From NCBI GenBank assembly GCA_020055645.1, contig CM034548.1, positions 4,588,001 to 4,652,000 of the forward strand: a stretch of 64,000 nucleotides of DNA, read 5' to 3'. Position 1 is the first letter of the stretch. Every line of letters begins with the position of its first letter. This DNA is from Tomocerus qinae (lineage: Eukaryota; Arthropoda; Collembola; Entomobryomorpha; Tomoceridae). A program made the position numbers and the translations under genes. Shown here one piece after another: positions 15,219-30,200 of the stretch. The notes beneath the pieces are model-generated. The model saw only the letters and a program-made list of their open reading frames with translations. It ran no database searches and was not told where the DNA came from.

Positions 15219-18200
15219 TCAGGCACCTCCACCTGCACTCCTTATAGACACCACGAGATTCTCATACTTACTCTTCTCAACTAGCCTCTTGTGGTCCTCC
15301 TCGGAGCTAATCCCGTCTCCAGTCGTCTCCATCATCCACTCCAGGACTTTGTCGTTTCCCGACACCCGCAGAGCATCACACAACTCTGCAATAACTATCA
15401 TAATTAAGATATTTGATCTGCTCTAAGTACACTTACACCACGCAGACCCTTGACATCGCAAACAAATGGGAACTATCATTATATTATCCTTCTGTTATAT
15501 ATAGGTATATATCTATCTGCATGCATTTGTGATTTGCATTCTACTTCCAGGTTGAAGAGCATGCTCCTCAGTCCTAAATAGACAGTCTTTGTTAGGGATC
15601 TGGGGAAAGATGTTCCAAATAAATACAGTAGGTTGATATTGCTAGAAGATTATATATTATATCCTAACGGTATGTAAATACTGCCCAATTCACTAAATAT
15701 TCATCGTCGCTGCTTCTTCCACGCTACTACAATAATAGAGTATGAAACAGTTAACAGTAATTCAACAGAAGAAAAAATTTTATGCCACTTAAACAACTAT
15801 AGTTTTGTACATGTAATAAATGAGTGGTTAAATGAGTTACCTATATATAATAAGATTTACATCCTAAAATCCTTCAAAATTAAATTTACTACGTTTTCTA
15901 TTCTGGAATTATTACTAATAGTGAATTTAGCCCAATGCTTGGTAATGGGGATAATGGCAAATATTATGGAAAATTAAGAAACAGCAACAAATTATGCAAT
16001 TTTTAAAACACATTTTATTGTATACGATTTCGCTTCAATCTCACTAGGCAAGTAATAACATCTTGCTGTAACTTAATGTAAAAGAGTAAAACCTCAGAGA
16101 AAAGGGGACGTTACACCGAAATAATATTCTGTAGATGTGACTGACTTCAATATTAACTTAGCACATAATTTCGATTTCGGTCAAAAACTCAAAAATGACA
16201 ACCGAAACAAAGGAAATTACATACTGACTGAACGACTAAAATTGTGCGCCACGTAAAGTTTCATTGCATTATTGCAATTACTTCCTGGTAGCAAAGAAAA
16301 ATGTTATCTCCAATGGAGTTCTCTTTACTACTTAAAGTTTGCTGCATGCACTTAATGTCCCCAAATAGGTAACAGTGAGCAGGACCAATAAACATTCATC
16401 GCAGCAGTAAATCCCAGCATATGATGCTTATAACAATGCATAACATACACAAGGACAGCTAACCTTAAATATTTACTTAGCTTATTCACTTTTATTTTCT
16501 GTGCTCTTATCCACGTTGATCTCGCTTAACCTAATATTTTATTTACTGCTATGCATCTTCGTAAACGTTAGCGTTATGGGCGTAGCGTAGCGCAAAGGCG
16601 TTTTACATCACAATGATTTCCACACTAAAATCCGTATTTCTTGTACATCTCAATCTTAATCTTAAATTCATGATTAATAATTCATATATGACTGACAATA
16701 CAATCTGTAGATTAGACTAATGTTGTAAGGCACACGAAAAGCACATTGACATTAAAAGCATACAATGGAAATTGAAATTACATTACACAATACGTCAATC
16801 ACTATCTTCTTATAACCTATGCTACTTATCGTTAGTTAAGTAGTAGCTTTTATCTACTACTACATTCGATGGACGAAACAGTTTCTAAATACAAAGACAT
16901 ACTATCCACGTAAACCTCTAGTTCAACATTCTACACATAATAAAACCTTTGTTTGCCAGGATTGTGCCTTGTTTAAATACTTAAATTAAATACACAAGAA
17001 CTAAAATTAAATAAAACAGCAATACGTATGTAAATAGCTACTAATTACTATATACACTTACTGAGTGAAATGAGTAACTGAAATACGAAAAATCGTTGAG
17101 ATTGGGATTTTCAAAGTTGCAACTAATAAAAAACGTAAGAAATGAACTTGGATGACGCGCTGTACATGAAAACGTTAGGCTTATAAAAATGAAAAAGCTT
17201 GAAAATGTACAAATGATAAAACGGCTGAGCGTGAGCACAGAAAAACCCAGACGAGAATTAAAAGTCTTGATTACTCATTATTGTTATGATTCTCAGTATC
17301 CGTCTTAGTCCTTAAATATAATTGTAAAATTATCATAAAACCATAGATTAATAAAATGCTTTTGAGCTTTTTAAAACATTCATTCCAGTCCTCATTGAAT
17401 TTGACATGCATTTGTGTGCGGATACAATTAAAACCTTACTGAAGATACTATTTATATTGACAAAATTGTTTGTAATTAGTATATATACCTACAGCAATAT
17501 AATATAAACTAGAATTATGTATAGTATATAGTTCAGGTAGAACTTTATCTTCCCCCGGTAACTTTCACCCTTCTTGGAAAACTAAATTTATGCTAATATT
17601 GCTACAACAGTGTCTTTCTCTCTCGCAGTAATTAGTCAACAAAAAGATCAAATCAGATCAAATTTCATCCACTTCTAACTTCCTCGCAGTCCACTCATAT
17701 TTTAATAATTGCCTATATTATACCTTAATTAAAATAATATACATTAGTACGTAACTTCGATTTATAATAATAATAGCATGACCTCCGCTTAATGTCGTTT
17801 GTGTTTTGCGGTAGTTTACTTTGTGGAAATAATTTATTGCACGTTTGATTGTACGTTTGTATGGATTTAGTTGAAGGGGGTTGAGGATATTTAAATTGAC
17901 AGGGCAGAGAATAATGTCGGGCCAAGACAGTGCCGACAATTGGGACAGAAGAGGAGCCACTGCCGAGCAGTAAGTAGCAGTGGAGTGTCAGACAGGGTTT
18001 TATCTGTTGTGTAGGAAGAGCCCAATGTCATGAGCTAGAGTCTCAGTAGGTAGGAAGTATCCCTTTCACAGGTGATCACTCAGAGAATGACACGACAAGG
18101 CAGAAACCAACAAACCCAGGTGCATGATGGATAACGTTGCATGTGGCTAGACAAGCCAAACTAAACCAGAGTTGATTACGTGCAAAGTAAGTGTAGCGAA

Positions 18201-21200
18201 TTGTGCGACGAAAAGAGGTTTCATAAATAAGATAAAAATATACACTCATCATTAGGTGGTCGGACTGAGCGGGAGAGACATTGAGTAGACGGACATCCAC
18301 TCCGTCCGTCCACCATCCATCCATCCACAACCGTCGAACGGATGAACCTACGTCTACCCGACTAAGTAAGTGCGTTACTTAAATTATTCAAAGATGGTCT
18401 TTAACGAAAAACTCGTTAAAACTCTCCAAGACAAAGACAAACAGATAATCTGAATTGAGCTTCCAAATGTATCTGTTTCAAGTTGTACCAACTAATGCAA
18501 TGTAATGGATCCTTGTTTTCTTTCCAATTTAGCCTTTATCTTCTTCTAGTTTTACTGCTTTCTTATCGTACAGCCTGGAATGGATACCGCAACGATATTC
18601 ATTCTTCCGCTTGACCCAGCTTAATTATTCCTAACATTTCCTATTTATTTTACCGACCTGACATTCCCTATTCCAATTCTCTGCCCTCACTATTATGAAT
18701 CTAGACACTCGAGTTAAATGCTCTACTTCACAAAGATCCCATTTAATTCCAGTAGGCTATTCTGCTTGTATCAATGATTATGATGATGACCTGATCTGTC
18801 TATCCACCACGCTCAAGTACCTGTGCGTTTTGCTGTGCGTCTGTTTGCTTTTGTGGGTATACTGGACTGTATGCATTATGCATGATATTCAAACACATAT
18901 TATATTCGTATAATATCCGTTCAAGACAGTTATTGAAGTGTTACTAGGAAAAAACAATAGAAATGAATGTTGAAAGGAGGGGAAAGGGAGAAACGGAGAA
19001 GACATGCCAATACAATAGTAAGCATAATTGACAATTGTCATTATTTAATTATTGCTACAGTCAACGGCTTCTATAGGCTTTAGTTAACCTGATTCCAGAG
19101 GTTTCTTATCCAAAAGTTCTTAATGCTCTCCAGTAGATTTGACTGGCTTGACAATCAGCCTTTTTAACTGACTCTTATTACTGCTCTTTTTGACAGGACA
19201 CGAGGAGCTAACTTAGCAAACCAGATTGATAACCAAAAACCAACTAAGCATGGATAACACATCTATTGAAAACAGAACAACAGAGCTCACTAACGAACCA
19301 AAAAACAAAACCACATCGCATGTTTCTAATAATGTGCATATGCATTTACATTTTTGTCCTGGTCTGGGCCAAACATTTGCCTACCGCATTACTCCGACGA
19401 CAGATAAACGTTTTCCTTCTTTTTGGCAGTCATCACCATTTCATAAAATGACTCTTTCTTGTCAGTAGTCCACTTACTTGGCCCATAGACTCAGCTATCT
19501 GCATTTCCACAGAGCTTACTAAATGCAAAAATGTTAAATGTCACAGAGTTAAAACCATAAGAAGTATCTCGTAGTCGGAAAAGAGTAAATATGTACCTAG
19601 ATGGACGGCCATTCCATTCTACCCATGATTATCATTACACGGTTAACAGACTTGCGTCATTAACATTCTGTCTCATTGCCTTTGCTTTGATAGAAGTTGC
19701 AAAAATACTTTTTGTGTCAACCATAACAGTCCTATGAATTGTTAAGAGGGATCGTGAGTGAGTACTCATTACTTCCAATCCAATTTTTCTTGAAAACTCA
19801 TGTCAATTCACAACTCCCAAATTATTCTTCACCATGCACGACCAACTCTGAAGAACCAGCTCTGGCATTTTTTCCAATAATTTTTCCCCCAGAGCTGCCT
19901 GTTCATTTAAATGACTTTTTAGCGAGAAGTTTCTGGATTTCTTTTTTCTGTCTATCTCCCTGTCATTCAGGATATTTGCCATCTACTAACCTTAGCATAA
20001 GTACTCAATGTCCGTGCTGTTACAAGTCTCATTCTCAAAATGTGTTTCAGGACGCACTACCAAAAATCGTTTACCACTTACCTTCATTTAAACTCGAATC
20101 TCAATAATTTTCGATCACACGTTAATAATGCATAATAAATTCAATATTCGATGCCTACATCCTGTACGACGTTGCTATTTGTAGGGTAGTCTTTTAAAAT
20201 AATTCAAATATTATCGGGTACTTGAATGGACACCAATTACGGATTAATTGCTGACTTGCTTTGCTACGGGATTAGTTTTAGTATCACTCGCTTTATCTTG
20301 ACTTGTTCATCCTGTTCCAGTTGATTAGACGAGGATGGACGGGTAGAGACCTTGAGAATGTTCTCCAAGGACCATAGCACCAATCCATACATGAAGCTCT
20401 TCTTCTGAACTGCAACTGATTACATTCCCAAAAAACGGCTCTTCTTTGCTCCTGTAATGCATAAATATTTTCTTGTTAAGTCACGCATGTTGCTTAATAT
20501 GTCACCAATGGCCTTTCATTCTCAATACTCATTATCACAAACCATTTTGAAGCTGGACAGCCAATAAAATTTAAATACAAATATGGGTAATAAATAAATA
20601 TTTAAAAGATTATAAAAGAAGCATACAGAATATTACAGAAATGAACGCTACAAATTTGATCACACATCTTACTAAATTCCCTGTAGCTTAGTGGTTAAAG
20701 ATGGCAACAAATGCACAAATTAGTCTCAAGATGTACCATTCGGTAATTGTATGCTGCATTATGCTGTGTTTTGTTTGCATGTACTAATAATAAATTAATG
20801 AAGCTCTAACTACGAAAGGACATCATTCCATACAATTATATCCTTAGCAGTAATACAGTCAATTGACATTGTCAGAATAGGGCACGATGTTAAGTGTTGA
20901 AATGAAGCCTGCAATATAGTTAAATACCCCAAGTTAATTGTATATAATTTGATTGTTTGGCATCCTACCCATAAATACTTGTCGTTTGTTTAACGGTTTT
21001 ATATTTTTCACATGTGGTACATATTAGAATATTGAATCAAGGAGCTGAGTATGCACTTAATAGTTTATCTTCGCACAATTTCTATTCTACCTGTAGCTAG
21101 CTTGAATGAACAATGAATGGAGGCATACTACAAGTACCAGAGTGTTGTGCACAACTTTCATTGTCATGTGAGGTTATTAGGCTAGAGGTAGGCACGGATA

Positions 21201-24200
21201 CTGCAGTATGTAAAGAAAACTAAATATCTCACAGTGTGCTTAATTTTGAAATCTCAGGTTCAGCATTTATGCATGAGTGACTGTGCGAGTTTCTAAAATC
21301 TTCATGTTCATTTAGCTTTAACTTGACAAGCTTCATTCATCATTCGCTATTGAAGCTACTAGGCGTGGAGGGCCCTTTAAACACATTCCATGTTCATGCA
21401 ATTCACATAAGGGCGCTACGCAATTACATCACACTCCTCATGCAAGTGCAAATTCTACACGAGTACTCACAAATCCCATGTATCAATACTATAATAGTAC
21501 ATACATACTTGTCGCTATATTTTTCTCCCTCCTCATTTCCTCACTTTACCCCTACTCTAAACAGCGTCTACCGAATCTACATAAAAACGATGGGAGAAAC
21601 TCAACAAATTTTCATTCAAGATTCCAGAACATTCCACTACAAATATATATCTAACCAAATATATATATAATCAATATACTCCAACATGTAATATTTAATT
21701 ATGTAACATAAATAGAAAATATTATCCTCATCATTGGTTATTCATTATGGAAATTGCACAGGTATTTATTAAATAGCGAAAGAGATATTGCACCCTAATG
21801 AAATGTATATAGGATTATAGCTGGGAGCGTATGAACATAAAGTTGATAGATAAGTATGACTAAAAGGGATCCAATTTAAAGTTGCGGGGCATGAAGACAA
21901 TGAAGGAAGGAAATCAGTCACCACCAAAGTCAACTCATATCATTCATTAAAAATCAAATAGCGAAACATTAAGTAGGAGCACAGCACAGGTAAATGTGAC
22001 AGACTAAATTAGGCATGAATAATTTGAGACGGAGCGAAAAGAAATGGCAAAATGACATGGACATTGAGAGTTTCACGTTGACTATCCCCAGTTTACTTCA
22101 TTTCAGTTAAGCTTAAGCTGTTAGCATTAAATAGCCGCAGTTATTGGTTTGTGTAGGGTCGAAAGTAGACATAATACAAAGACCTGAAACCACAAAGGTA
22201 CTACTTGTGCCGTTGTGCCTACTCCTTCCTACATTTATATACTTTTATATATAACGACATAGATACGGATGGATGCTTTATAGTCTCCCACGTAGACATT
22301 CAATAAAATAATGGGCTTTGTGGCTATAGTGAGAGTAGCAACATATAAAAGGAGTCGACTTACATATTATTATATCGGTAGACATATACATGTAGGTACA
22401 AATATACTTGTTTGCTACACAATATTTTATTATCAATTTAGAGTTAGTTAGAATGTGAGTGCAGGAGAAAAACCTAAACGAATGAAAATGAAAAGCATGG
22501 TTTAAAATCATCGAAATGGCTTATTGTTAGCTCAGACGGTAAAAGTTAATTTCTGGTATAGTCTCAGGTTGATTCTCGTGTTTCCTCGTTTTCGGTTTCA
22601 CTTCAATGTATAAAGTCGTTACAGTGAATATATGAAACATTACAGACATGAGATGATACTCTAATGAAAAACTATTGTAGTTTAGCATTGTGCTATTACT
22701 GTGTAATGACAAAAGTCAAGACAAGACAACACTAACACAAAGGAAGCCCATTTCAATTCCCATTCCCAAAAATTGTTTCGTGCTCAGCTACACTGTACAT
22801 AAGTACATGCACATATAACTTGCCCTGCTGCACATTACCTCGCCCGCATTCCATTCTTCCAAAAATCCAGCCATTACGGGGACTGAGCTGAAATAGAGAG
22901 GCTACAGAGACACTTAGCTATAGATACCAGAAAACGATCCTGCTTGCCCGTCTGTAATAAAAGACCGTGTGATTGCTATAACAATTTGGCTCTGTACGAC
23001 TACAAACAAACTAGCTCCGTGCCTACTTTATGGAATCACATAACATAAGAAACAAGAAAATGCCATCAATTCACAGCAGATATGTCTTGTATGTTTGGTG
23101 TATGCATATCTGTACAATACACTGGAATCCCATTAGTCCACATACAACTCCACTACATCACCAACTTAGTTCTATTGCTCTTATTATTGCCTCTGTACAT
23201 CACATCGTCTTTTCTTTTATGATCCTTATTAGCAGCGTCTCTTTTATTCCTCCAACACTGTCTTGGAATTAACATTACATTTCTCCTCAACCCTAACAAT
23301 TACTATTCCTCATTGCATTGTCGTCATCTTTGATACATTCCGGAAACAATTTTGTGATCGATATTAACAGAGTTAATGTTGTCTGGCATTTATATTTCAA
23401 AAGAATATATAAATATGACCTTGTAGCTGTACAAATCTTGGCATTTAAACCAAATGAGAGTATTGGGGCAAAACTTGTGAAAACAATGCAGGTTAATATA
23501 CAAATTAATATTATCATTCAAAATTCATAAGATGTATATTTTGGAGATGAGAATTTCGTGTTAACGTATGTGCAGGCACACGGCAGTTTCAAATCACCAA
23601 CCAATGGCCCATATACACTATCATTATCATCATCACAATAAGTAAAGCTGTTTCTACCTATGTCGTATGTATCTATTTATCAATGTTTTATGCCGTGGAC
23701 GTTGCTCCTTTTTTTGCAATGCTCAAGCGTGTAAGAAATGAATTTCACTACGGGTTTAATTAACATTCGAACTTTTCCGAATTAAACTAAATACTTTGAA
23801 ATCAAATTCAGCAGCATTACTAGACATTGGTCATTAACATATCATTACTACTATAGTATGCTATAGTAGTAGTCATTACTACTATAGCATAAACGCGAAG
23901 TGAAGCATACGCAGTAAATAGTTGTAATTCCATCGGCTTATATCCCTGATTTCATGCCTTTTAACACGGTATTATGAACTGTAAATCCCACTTCATGTAG
24001 TATATTGAGTACGCCCATGACTGCCCCATAATTTTACCTTGACTGGTAACTTCCTGGTAAGATTTCTTCCTACACGATTTCCTAATATTATTGAGAATTT
24101 CAACTGAAAATTGATCAGCTTTTTCAGTAAGACGTCTACATACTTTAAAGTAGCGAACGAGTATCATAAATACACAAAGCAAATAATGTGAATATCCCCT

Positions 24201-27200
24201 CAGAGTGCTTATGCTTAAATCTAGTAAAGTAAAAAATAGCTATGTATGTTGAGTATGGTATGTGCTATATATACGTACTATTAGAGGCACATACCATTTA
24301 AGGGTTTAATATGCATTAATTTGAGTTATGTAGTTGCAGTGTAATCGGAGAGTTGTTCTTATTTCATTAATGTGGACGGTGAAGGTGACTTGGAGTTGGA
24401 GGAGTCGGTTGAGGTGAGGACACGACAGGTAGGCGATGAAGTCAGTGCTGTATATGTGGACTGTTTGTGATAGCGTTGAGTAATGCCGTGGAAAGCATGA
24501 GAAGACCCAACATAAAATCACATTAAAAGGAGCGGAAGACAAGACAAGGGAAGAGAGTATTGCCGTGACCGGTGAGAATTAAAAATTCCATGCAAAAGTG
24601 ATGAGGAGAAGAGTCGGCGTGGAGCCCACTAAAACAAACAGACATCCTGCCTGACTCTGCTTCGCTCAACTAGATTCAGTTTAATTCCGATTTTTTGGAT
24701 TGACTTTAACTTCATTCGGTTCAGCCTACCTTGCCTGACGACGATAAACTCTCGTCGTTCCCTGACTACAGTACATACAACTACTTAGCCAGCAGCACCA
24801 GGCAGACTAACCCGGCACATTCACTGCCAATTCAAAGTCTTCTACTAGAAAGTACACAAATGTCACTTGACCTTTGCGATCAAGTCCTACCTTACTCTTG
24901 TACATGTGTCAAGCTGAGTCGTGTCATACTCCGTACACTTCTCATGTCATGTCTACATATTTATTTATTACCACAGTTGGAATCCCTTGCCACTTTCCAA
25001 CCCTCTCTCCATAATTTCTAATTAAAACAGAAAGCTCAAAATAATCACTTCCCTTCTCATGCTATACTATTTATCAGATGCAATCCACGACAGGTATTTC
25101 CCAAATAACATTTTTAGTCATTATCATTTTCAGATACCAAAATGTCACCACGACGTTCTGGAGAATTTGGAACCAACTTTAAAAATACTTTATATTCAAA
25201 TCAGTGTTCCTGTCCTTGAAATTATTTAATATACGTATTTATAGAATTCTATATGTATATTTATAGCACTATTGTTACATAGGGGTAAAATAGTATATGA
25301 GACTTCACTGTCAAAATAAATCTACGGTTCAGTCAAGGTACTAAATTAGGTTAACTGAACCTTATTAACATATTTATTTATACTGCCACATTACGCGACT
25401 TGCCTTGTTCCCCATATCTACCCTTTAGATCTTTATTGTGTGACTCCAACCTGTCATGTTTTCTAACTTAATGTTGTTTTGTGCAAACCAATAGTGCCTT
25501 TCACTTATTTAAAATTCCTTTAAATTTGCCGACTAACAGAACCAAACCAAATATCATTTTCTCGTGATTGAATGTTCCCTATTTAATCCCCACTCGCACA
25601 TATGGCATCATTATTATAAATAACCCAAATATTCATTATGCTGGTTGCCAAAAACTGATTAAGACATTCAGATTTGCGGCCACTAACTTAATATTGATCA
25701 GGGATAGACTGATAGGAGACAATAGTTTAATTTCCAGGTCAGAGATTATGCACATATTTATCGCTGTACTAAGAAAAAGCAATCAGTGTGGTGAGAAAGC
25801 AAGAGCAGCCACCAGGGGCACAATTAGTCATTGTATCATGTTTTTGAAATAAGATATGATTTTGAAATATTTACTACAGTTCATTAGAAGGTTTTGGGTA
25901 CGAGTGTAAGGATTATAGGTACCGCATTTGATAAAACAATTTGATAAAGTCGATAAGGCCAAATAGGCAGCAACAAATCCAATAAAAGAAAATGTAATTA
26001 TAAAGCAAGAAATGCAGTAAAGCAGATTTGAGTAGATATGAAATTTAATATCTCACCTTTTGAAAGGGTAATTCCTTTTTACAAACGTAAAGGTCCATCT
26101 GCAAAAAGTGACAAACAGAAATAATTGTAAAAGTACCACATTTTGTAGAGACGCATCTTAAGAAGCTCTACGCTGTTGGTAATGATAACTCATCAATCGC
26201 AGTATATTTAGCCATTGCAGATAGTGAGCTAAGCAGTTGTGTATTATAGCTAGCTAAATGGTGGGCATATTTTTCTAAATCGTAAAGAGGAGAAACAAAG
26301 AGTACAGTTGAACAACAAGATAGAGTGGTTTCAAGTGACGTTTCTGTTAATCTCTTAATTCTGCTAAGGACACATTTCGTGAGTACATTTCTGAGGAATA
26401 CAAGTCATTTAAGTTTATAGAGCAGAAAACAAAGTCAAAGAGTCGTGTAATTGGATTTTTTCCCTAGACTCTCCTTCGCTTAGGCTCATTACTATTGATC
26501 AAGTCAATCAACTTAGGGTTAAATGAGCCATCCTTGAATAAATAAATAAATGCTAAAAGGAAAACTAGAAAGTAAAAATGAAAAGACTGTTCCCAGACAT
26601 CATTTGAAATGTTTAATTCCGATCTCTTAATCAATAATTCTGAGATTCTTGGAGAATTGAATATTAGGACAAGAAGGTCTTGAAAGTCTCTAGGCGGCTA
26701 GCACGCAGTCGTTCATGAAGTTATTAGGAAAGTCAGTCTGTTAGCTAGTCAAACTATGCTAAATAAGGGTATAAACTGTACTAAGGGTTTGACATTTCGG
26801 AGCGGCGATTAAATTGGATTTGATGGAGACGTACCTGGAGGGAGGGGTTCTCTTGGACTCACAGCCCAAGTACCAGACAATATCTTCTATTTTCCAAGAT
26901 GCTATCTCGGTTGACGCCTGGAAGGGAAACAACAATATTACTTACAATCCAAAAATTAATAATAACTTCATTCATTCATCAGTGGACTCATCATTTGATT
27001 CACTTGTACAGTAAAATATTCTGCTCAGGATTTCCTCGGCTGGGTTTCAGAGTACACAGCTACGCTATGCCAAGTCATTTTATTTTCAGGAGAAAGCAGA
27101 GCAAGAACATATGCATAACATGATGACAATAGTCTCAGGTTCATTAGGCGAAACATGACCAAATCCTTATGAATGTTTCAGCTAACGATAAGCAGTCGAC

Positions 27201-30200
27201 ATTCTACTCAAGTCAACGGGACTCTCTTAATCAAGAAGTTATGTATGTTATGCCCAGTTTTTACTTCACTTGTTTATGAATGTATGTACGTTCGTTCCTA
27301 CGCTATGCTTTTAGAATTACTCATTTTCATTCGCGGTCATCCTTTAATTATTAAATCTTAATTAATGCTTCATAATCAAACTACACTATACACGGACACA
27401 CTGTCTGCTCATTACTACAACACCCTCCCGTTTGGCCTAGTCCGGCCCGGCTGGTCACTACGCTCCTAGTAGTCCTCGACTCACAACTACCGACTGCTAC
27501 TCATTACCGTGACCATTACCGGTTCCGGCCTTTCTTTGGTCGAAATTGTCAGATTAATTCTCTGATAAATTTCCGAGTAAAACTACTTAACATAACCCAC
27601 AATGAAATATAAATGGCTCCAACCAAACCAATCTACGCCACACCGTGAAATCAAAAGTCTAGTCACTCTACCCTGTCTACCGTCTAACTGCCGTTGTTTC
27701 CACGAAAATAAATGCAGTCTCTACAAACTAACAACGCTAAAACACCCGAATGCCCTTACATACGCAGCAGTAAGTAGAATTTATTAACTCTACCGTAATA
27801 GGCTTTCTAGTAGCTAACCATTGTAATATTAGTAAAAGAATCCGGACCAGCTACTTTACTCACAACTAAACGTACAGCTTTCGTTGGACTTATTTCTTAT
27901 AGTATTATGAGTATGTACCTTGAAATCCTTAGAGTACTTGAGCATTGCTTGACTGAACTGAAACGCATACTTGCGAAATGACTTTGACTTGCTGTCAGCA
28001 TACTTCAACTCTCCTGACACCGGTTTTGGCTCCTTTGCCTGTAAGTTCAGATACACACTCATCAGTTAAATATTTAGACCGTGCCCCATCATCTATTGAC
28101 AGCAGGCAACAGCGACAGAAAATATTTTATAAGACTTTAACTAATTACACTTCATTTTCCCCTAAAAACGCAATGAAAGATAATAACAGTTCAAAAACGC
28201 AATGAAACATTAAAACTATGACGCCTATCATTGGCGTTTTGTTTCAAAATAAAAATTTAAATGGCGTATTAGCGTATTAAGAATGCACACGGTAAACACT
28301 GTACTATAGACTAGAAATACATTTTCTTTTTTTGGTTCATATAAGCATGCAGGAATGTCAATACAACAGAAATCTAGTAAAAGCCATATTTTATCATCAA
28401 CGAAATAATATATGCTACAAAGCAGTAGAGGTAAAACAAAGACATACATGTTGAATGAGAACAGGGTAAAGTGTATTCTTCATAAGAATGAGATAATTGT
28501 TTTTCCTCTCTTCCGCCTCCCAAATACTCCATCGAAGAACAGTTTCTATAACTTTCTCGGAAGGATGCAAGGGTCGATCCAAAGTCTTTTGACAAATGAC
28601 TTCATACAACGACAGGTTTTCGTGGTTTCGCAACTGGGCTTTCGCGCATAGTTGCTGGACGATCATATGCGCTGTACTCGATGGCGTCAACTATATAAAA
28701 ACAGATGTCATATAGCATACAACCATAAATCATAATATCCTACTAATTTGACAACACACATATCGATGGAAAGGAATAAAAAGTACTGAAACGACCAACT
28801 GCCGCCACCGTCTGTACTTTAAATAAATAAGCGACTTCGATCACATTATGATAAATGCTTTGACATCTGTCAGCCTCATCGTGCAGTCAATAACAACAAA
28901 TACTTCTGCTGTCTCCTATTTCTGGGAAAGCAGAAAATGGGAGTCAGACTAAGAGTAGGTACTTGTCACAATCATCAGAACGTTCAATTAACTGCATTAA
29001 TTTGCATACCTACTAAATGGTAATATAGTAATTGACTCAACTTTGCATGATAATCTTTTACTTTTGCTTTTAAACATGGAAATGTTGAAATTACGAATAA
29101 ACTAGGAAGCATATTTGATAGTATATTAATGAACCATATCTAATAATTAGTTCATTTCAATTGGAATATGCATAGCGTAGGGAAATATAGTTTGAGGACT
29201 ATGCTGATAGTACTCGGAATACTAATATTTTATGTCGCAGTTGTTGTATAAGGGTGAGCCCACAATCAGTCATGTAGTAACCGCAATAAGTATGTATAAT
29301 TGTAGAAGGACGTCTCATATGTCATATCATGACCAGTCTTCAACACAATGACACAATGTCATTGGAAATTGGAAATGTCCATTTAGCTTCTGATTTGTTT
29401 TCGCTAATTAGCTACGACATCACTCTATTTTCATAATTTAAAGAGCAACTAGAAATAGAAATCCCTTTCAAGAGCTAATGAGCGGCAATAATAATGTGTT
29501 CTGATAATACCTCATTACCTATTAGATAGTATCAAATGTGAGAGGCTGAATTAGAATGCTGAGCACTTTGCAGTGCCCATCAGTAATACTGATATGTAGC
29601 ATTTGTAAAGAAGGGGAAGGAAAGTTGGGTGGGACTAGCAGCAAAAGAACAGGGAGTAGTGAGCCCCGCCGCACACAGAAATGTTTTTGTATGCCAATGC
29701 ATTATCAGTGTGTGGAGTGCTTCAGCTGTTCTGGCGTGGCGGCACTAACTGAGATCAGCATTTGCTATCTGAAGCAGAGAATGATTGGGAGTGAGTAAAT
29801 GATGTTCTATGTGAATTGAAGGAGAACGTTCACTTGACTTACAGTAATGTTGATTGCAGAGGTCTCATCCTTCTCCCAGATATAAATCCACATTTTCATA
29901 TCCCCAGAGCATTTACGTTTCGAAGTTGAATGAAAATTTTCTAGGGCATCTTGCATCTTCTTCTCACGGGCAATCTCTTGAGGATCCACACGGAACAGCG
30001 TATAGTAGTTTTCAATCAGATCTTTCACCACTTCGCACTCAGCACACGCAATCTCGTACGATTGAGCTAATTTCGAAGTCTGCCATCCAAACAGTTCACG
30101 AACAAGAAACAAACGAAAAATTCTTAGAATAGTAAATCATTCCCGTCTTTTTCCTACACACAATCCTTTGCATCTGATGCAAATAAATAGATACATTCCT

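Noticed and set aside
20684-20720. TAGCTTAGTGGTTAAAG, a tRNA A-box match
   Set aside because: No B-box within the expected distance and no acceptor stem.
22883-22887. Upstream AG acceptor for GAP exon 10
   Set aside because: Using the first CAG adds five bases and breaks the reading phase set by exon 9. The next AG restores it.
24731-25021. 96-codon plus-strand frame after a TTCGGTTCAG acceptor-like site
   Set aside because: Low-information composition, no conserved motif and no supporting donor. It lies within the GAP gene's intron on the opposite strand.
29556-29798. Cys-rich plus-strand frame (CSICKEG, CFCMPMHYQCVECFSC) resembling a zinc finger
   Set aside because: It lies in a GAP intron. 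Cysteine spacing fits no RING, LIM or PHD pattern, and no flanking splice sites or partner exons were found.
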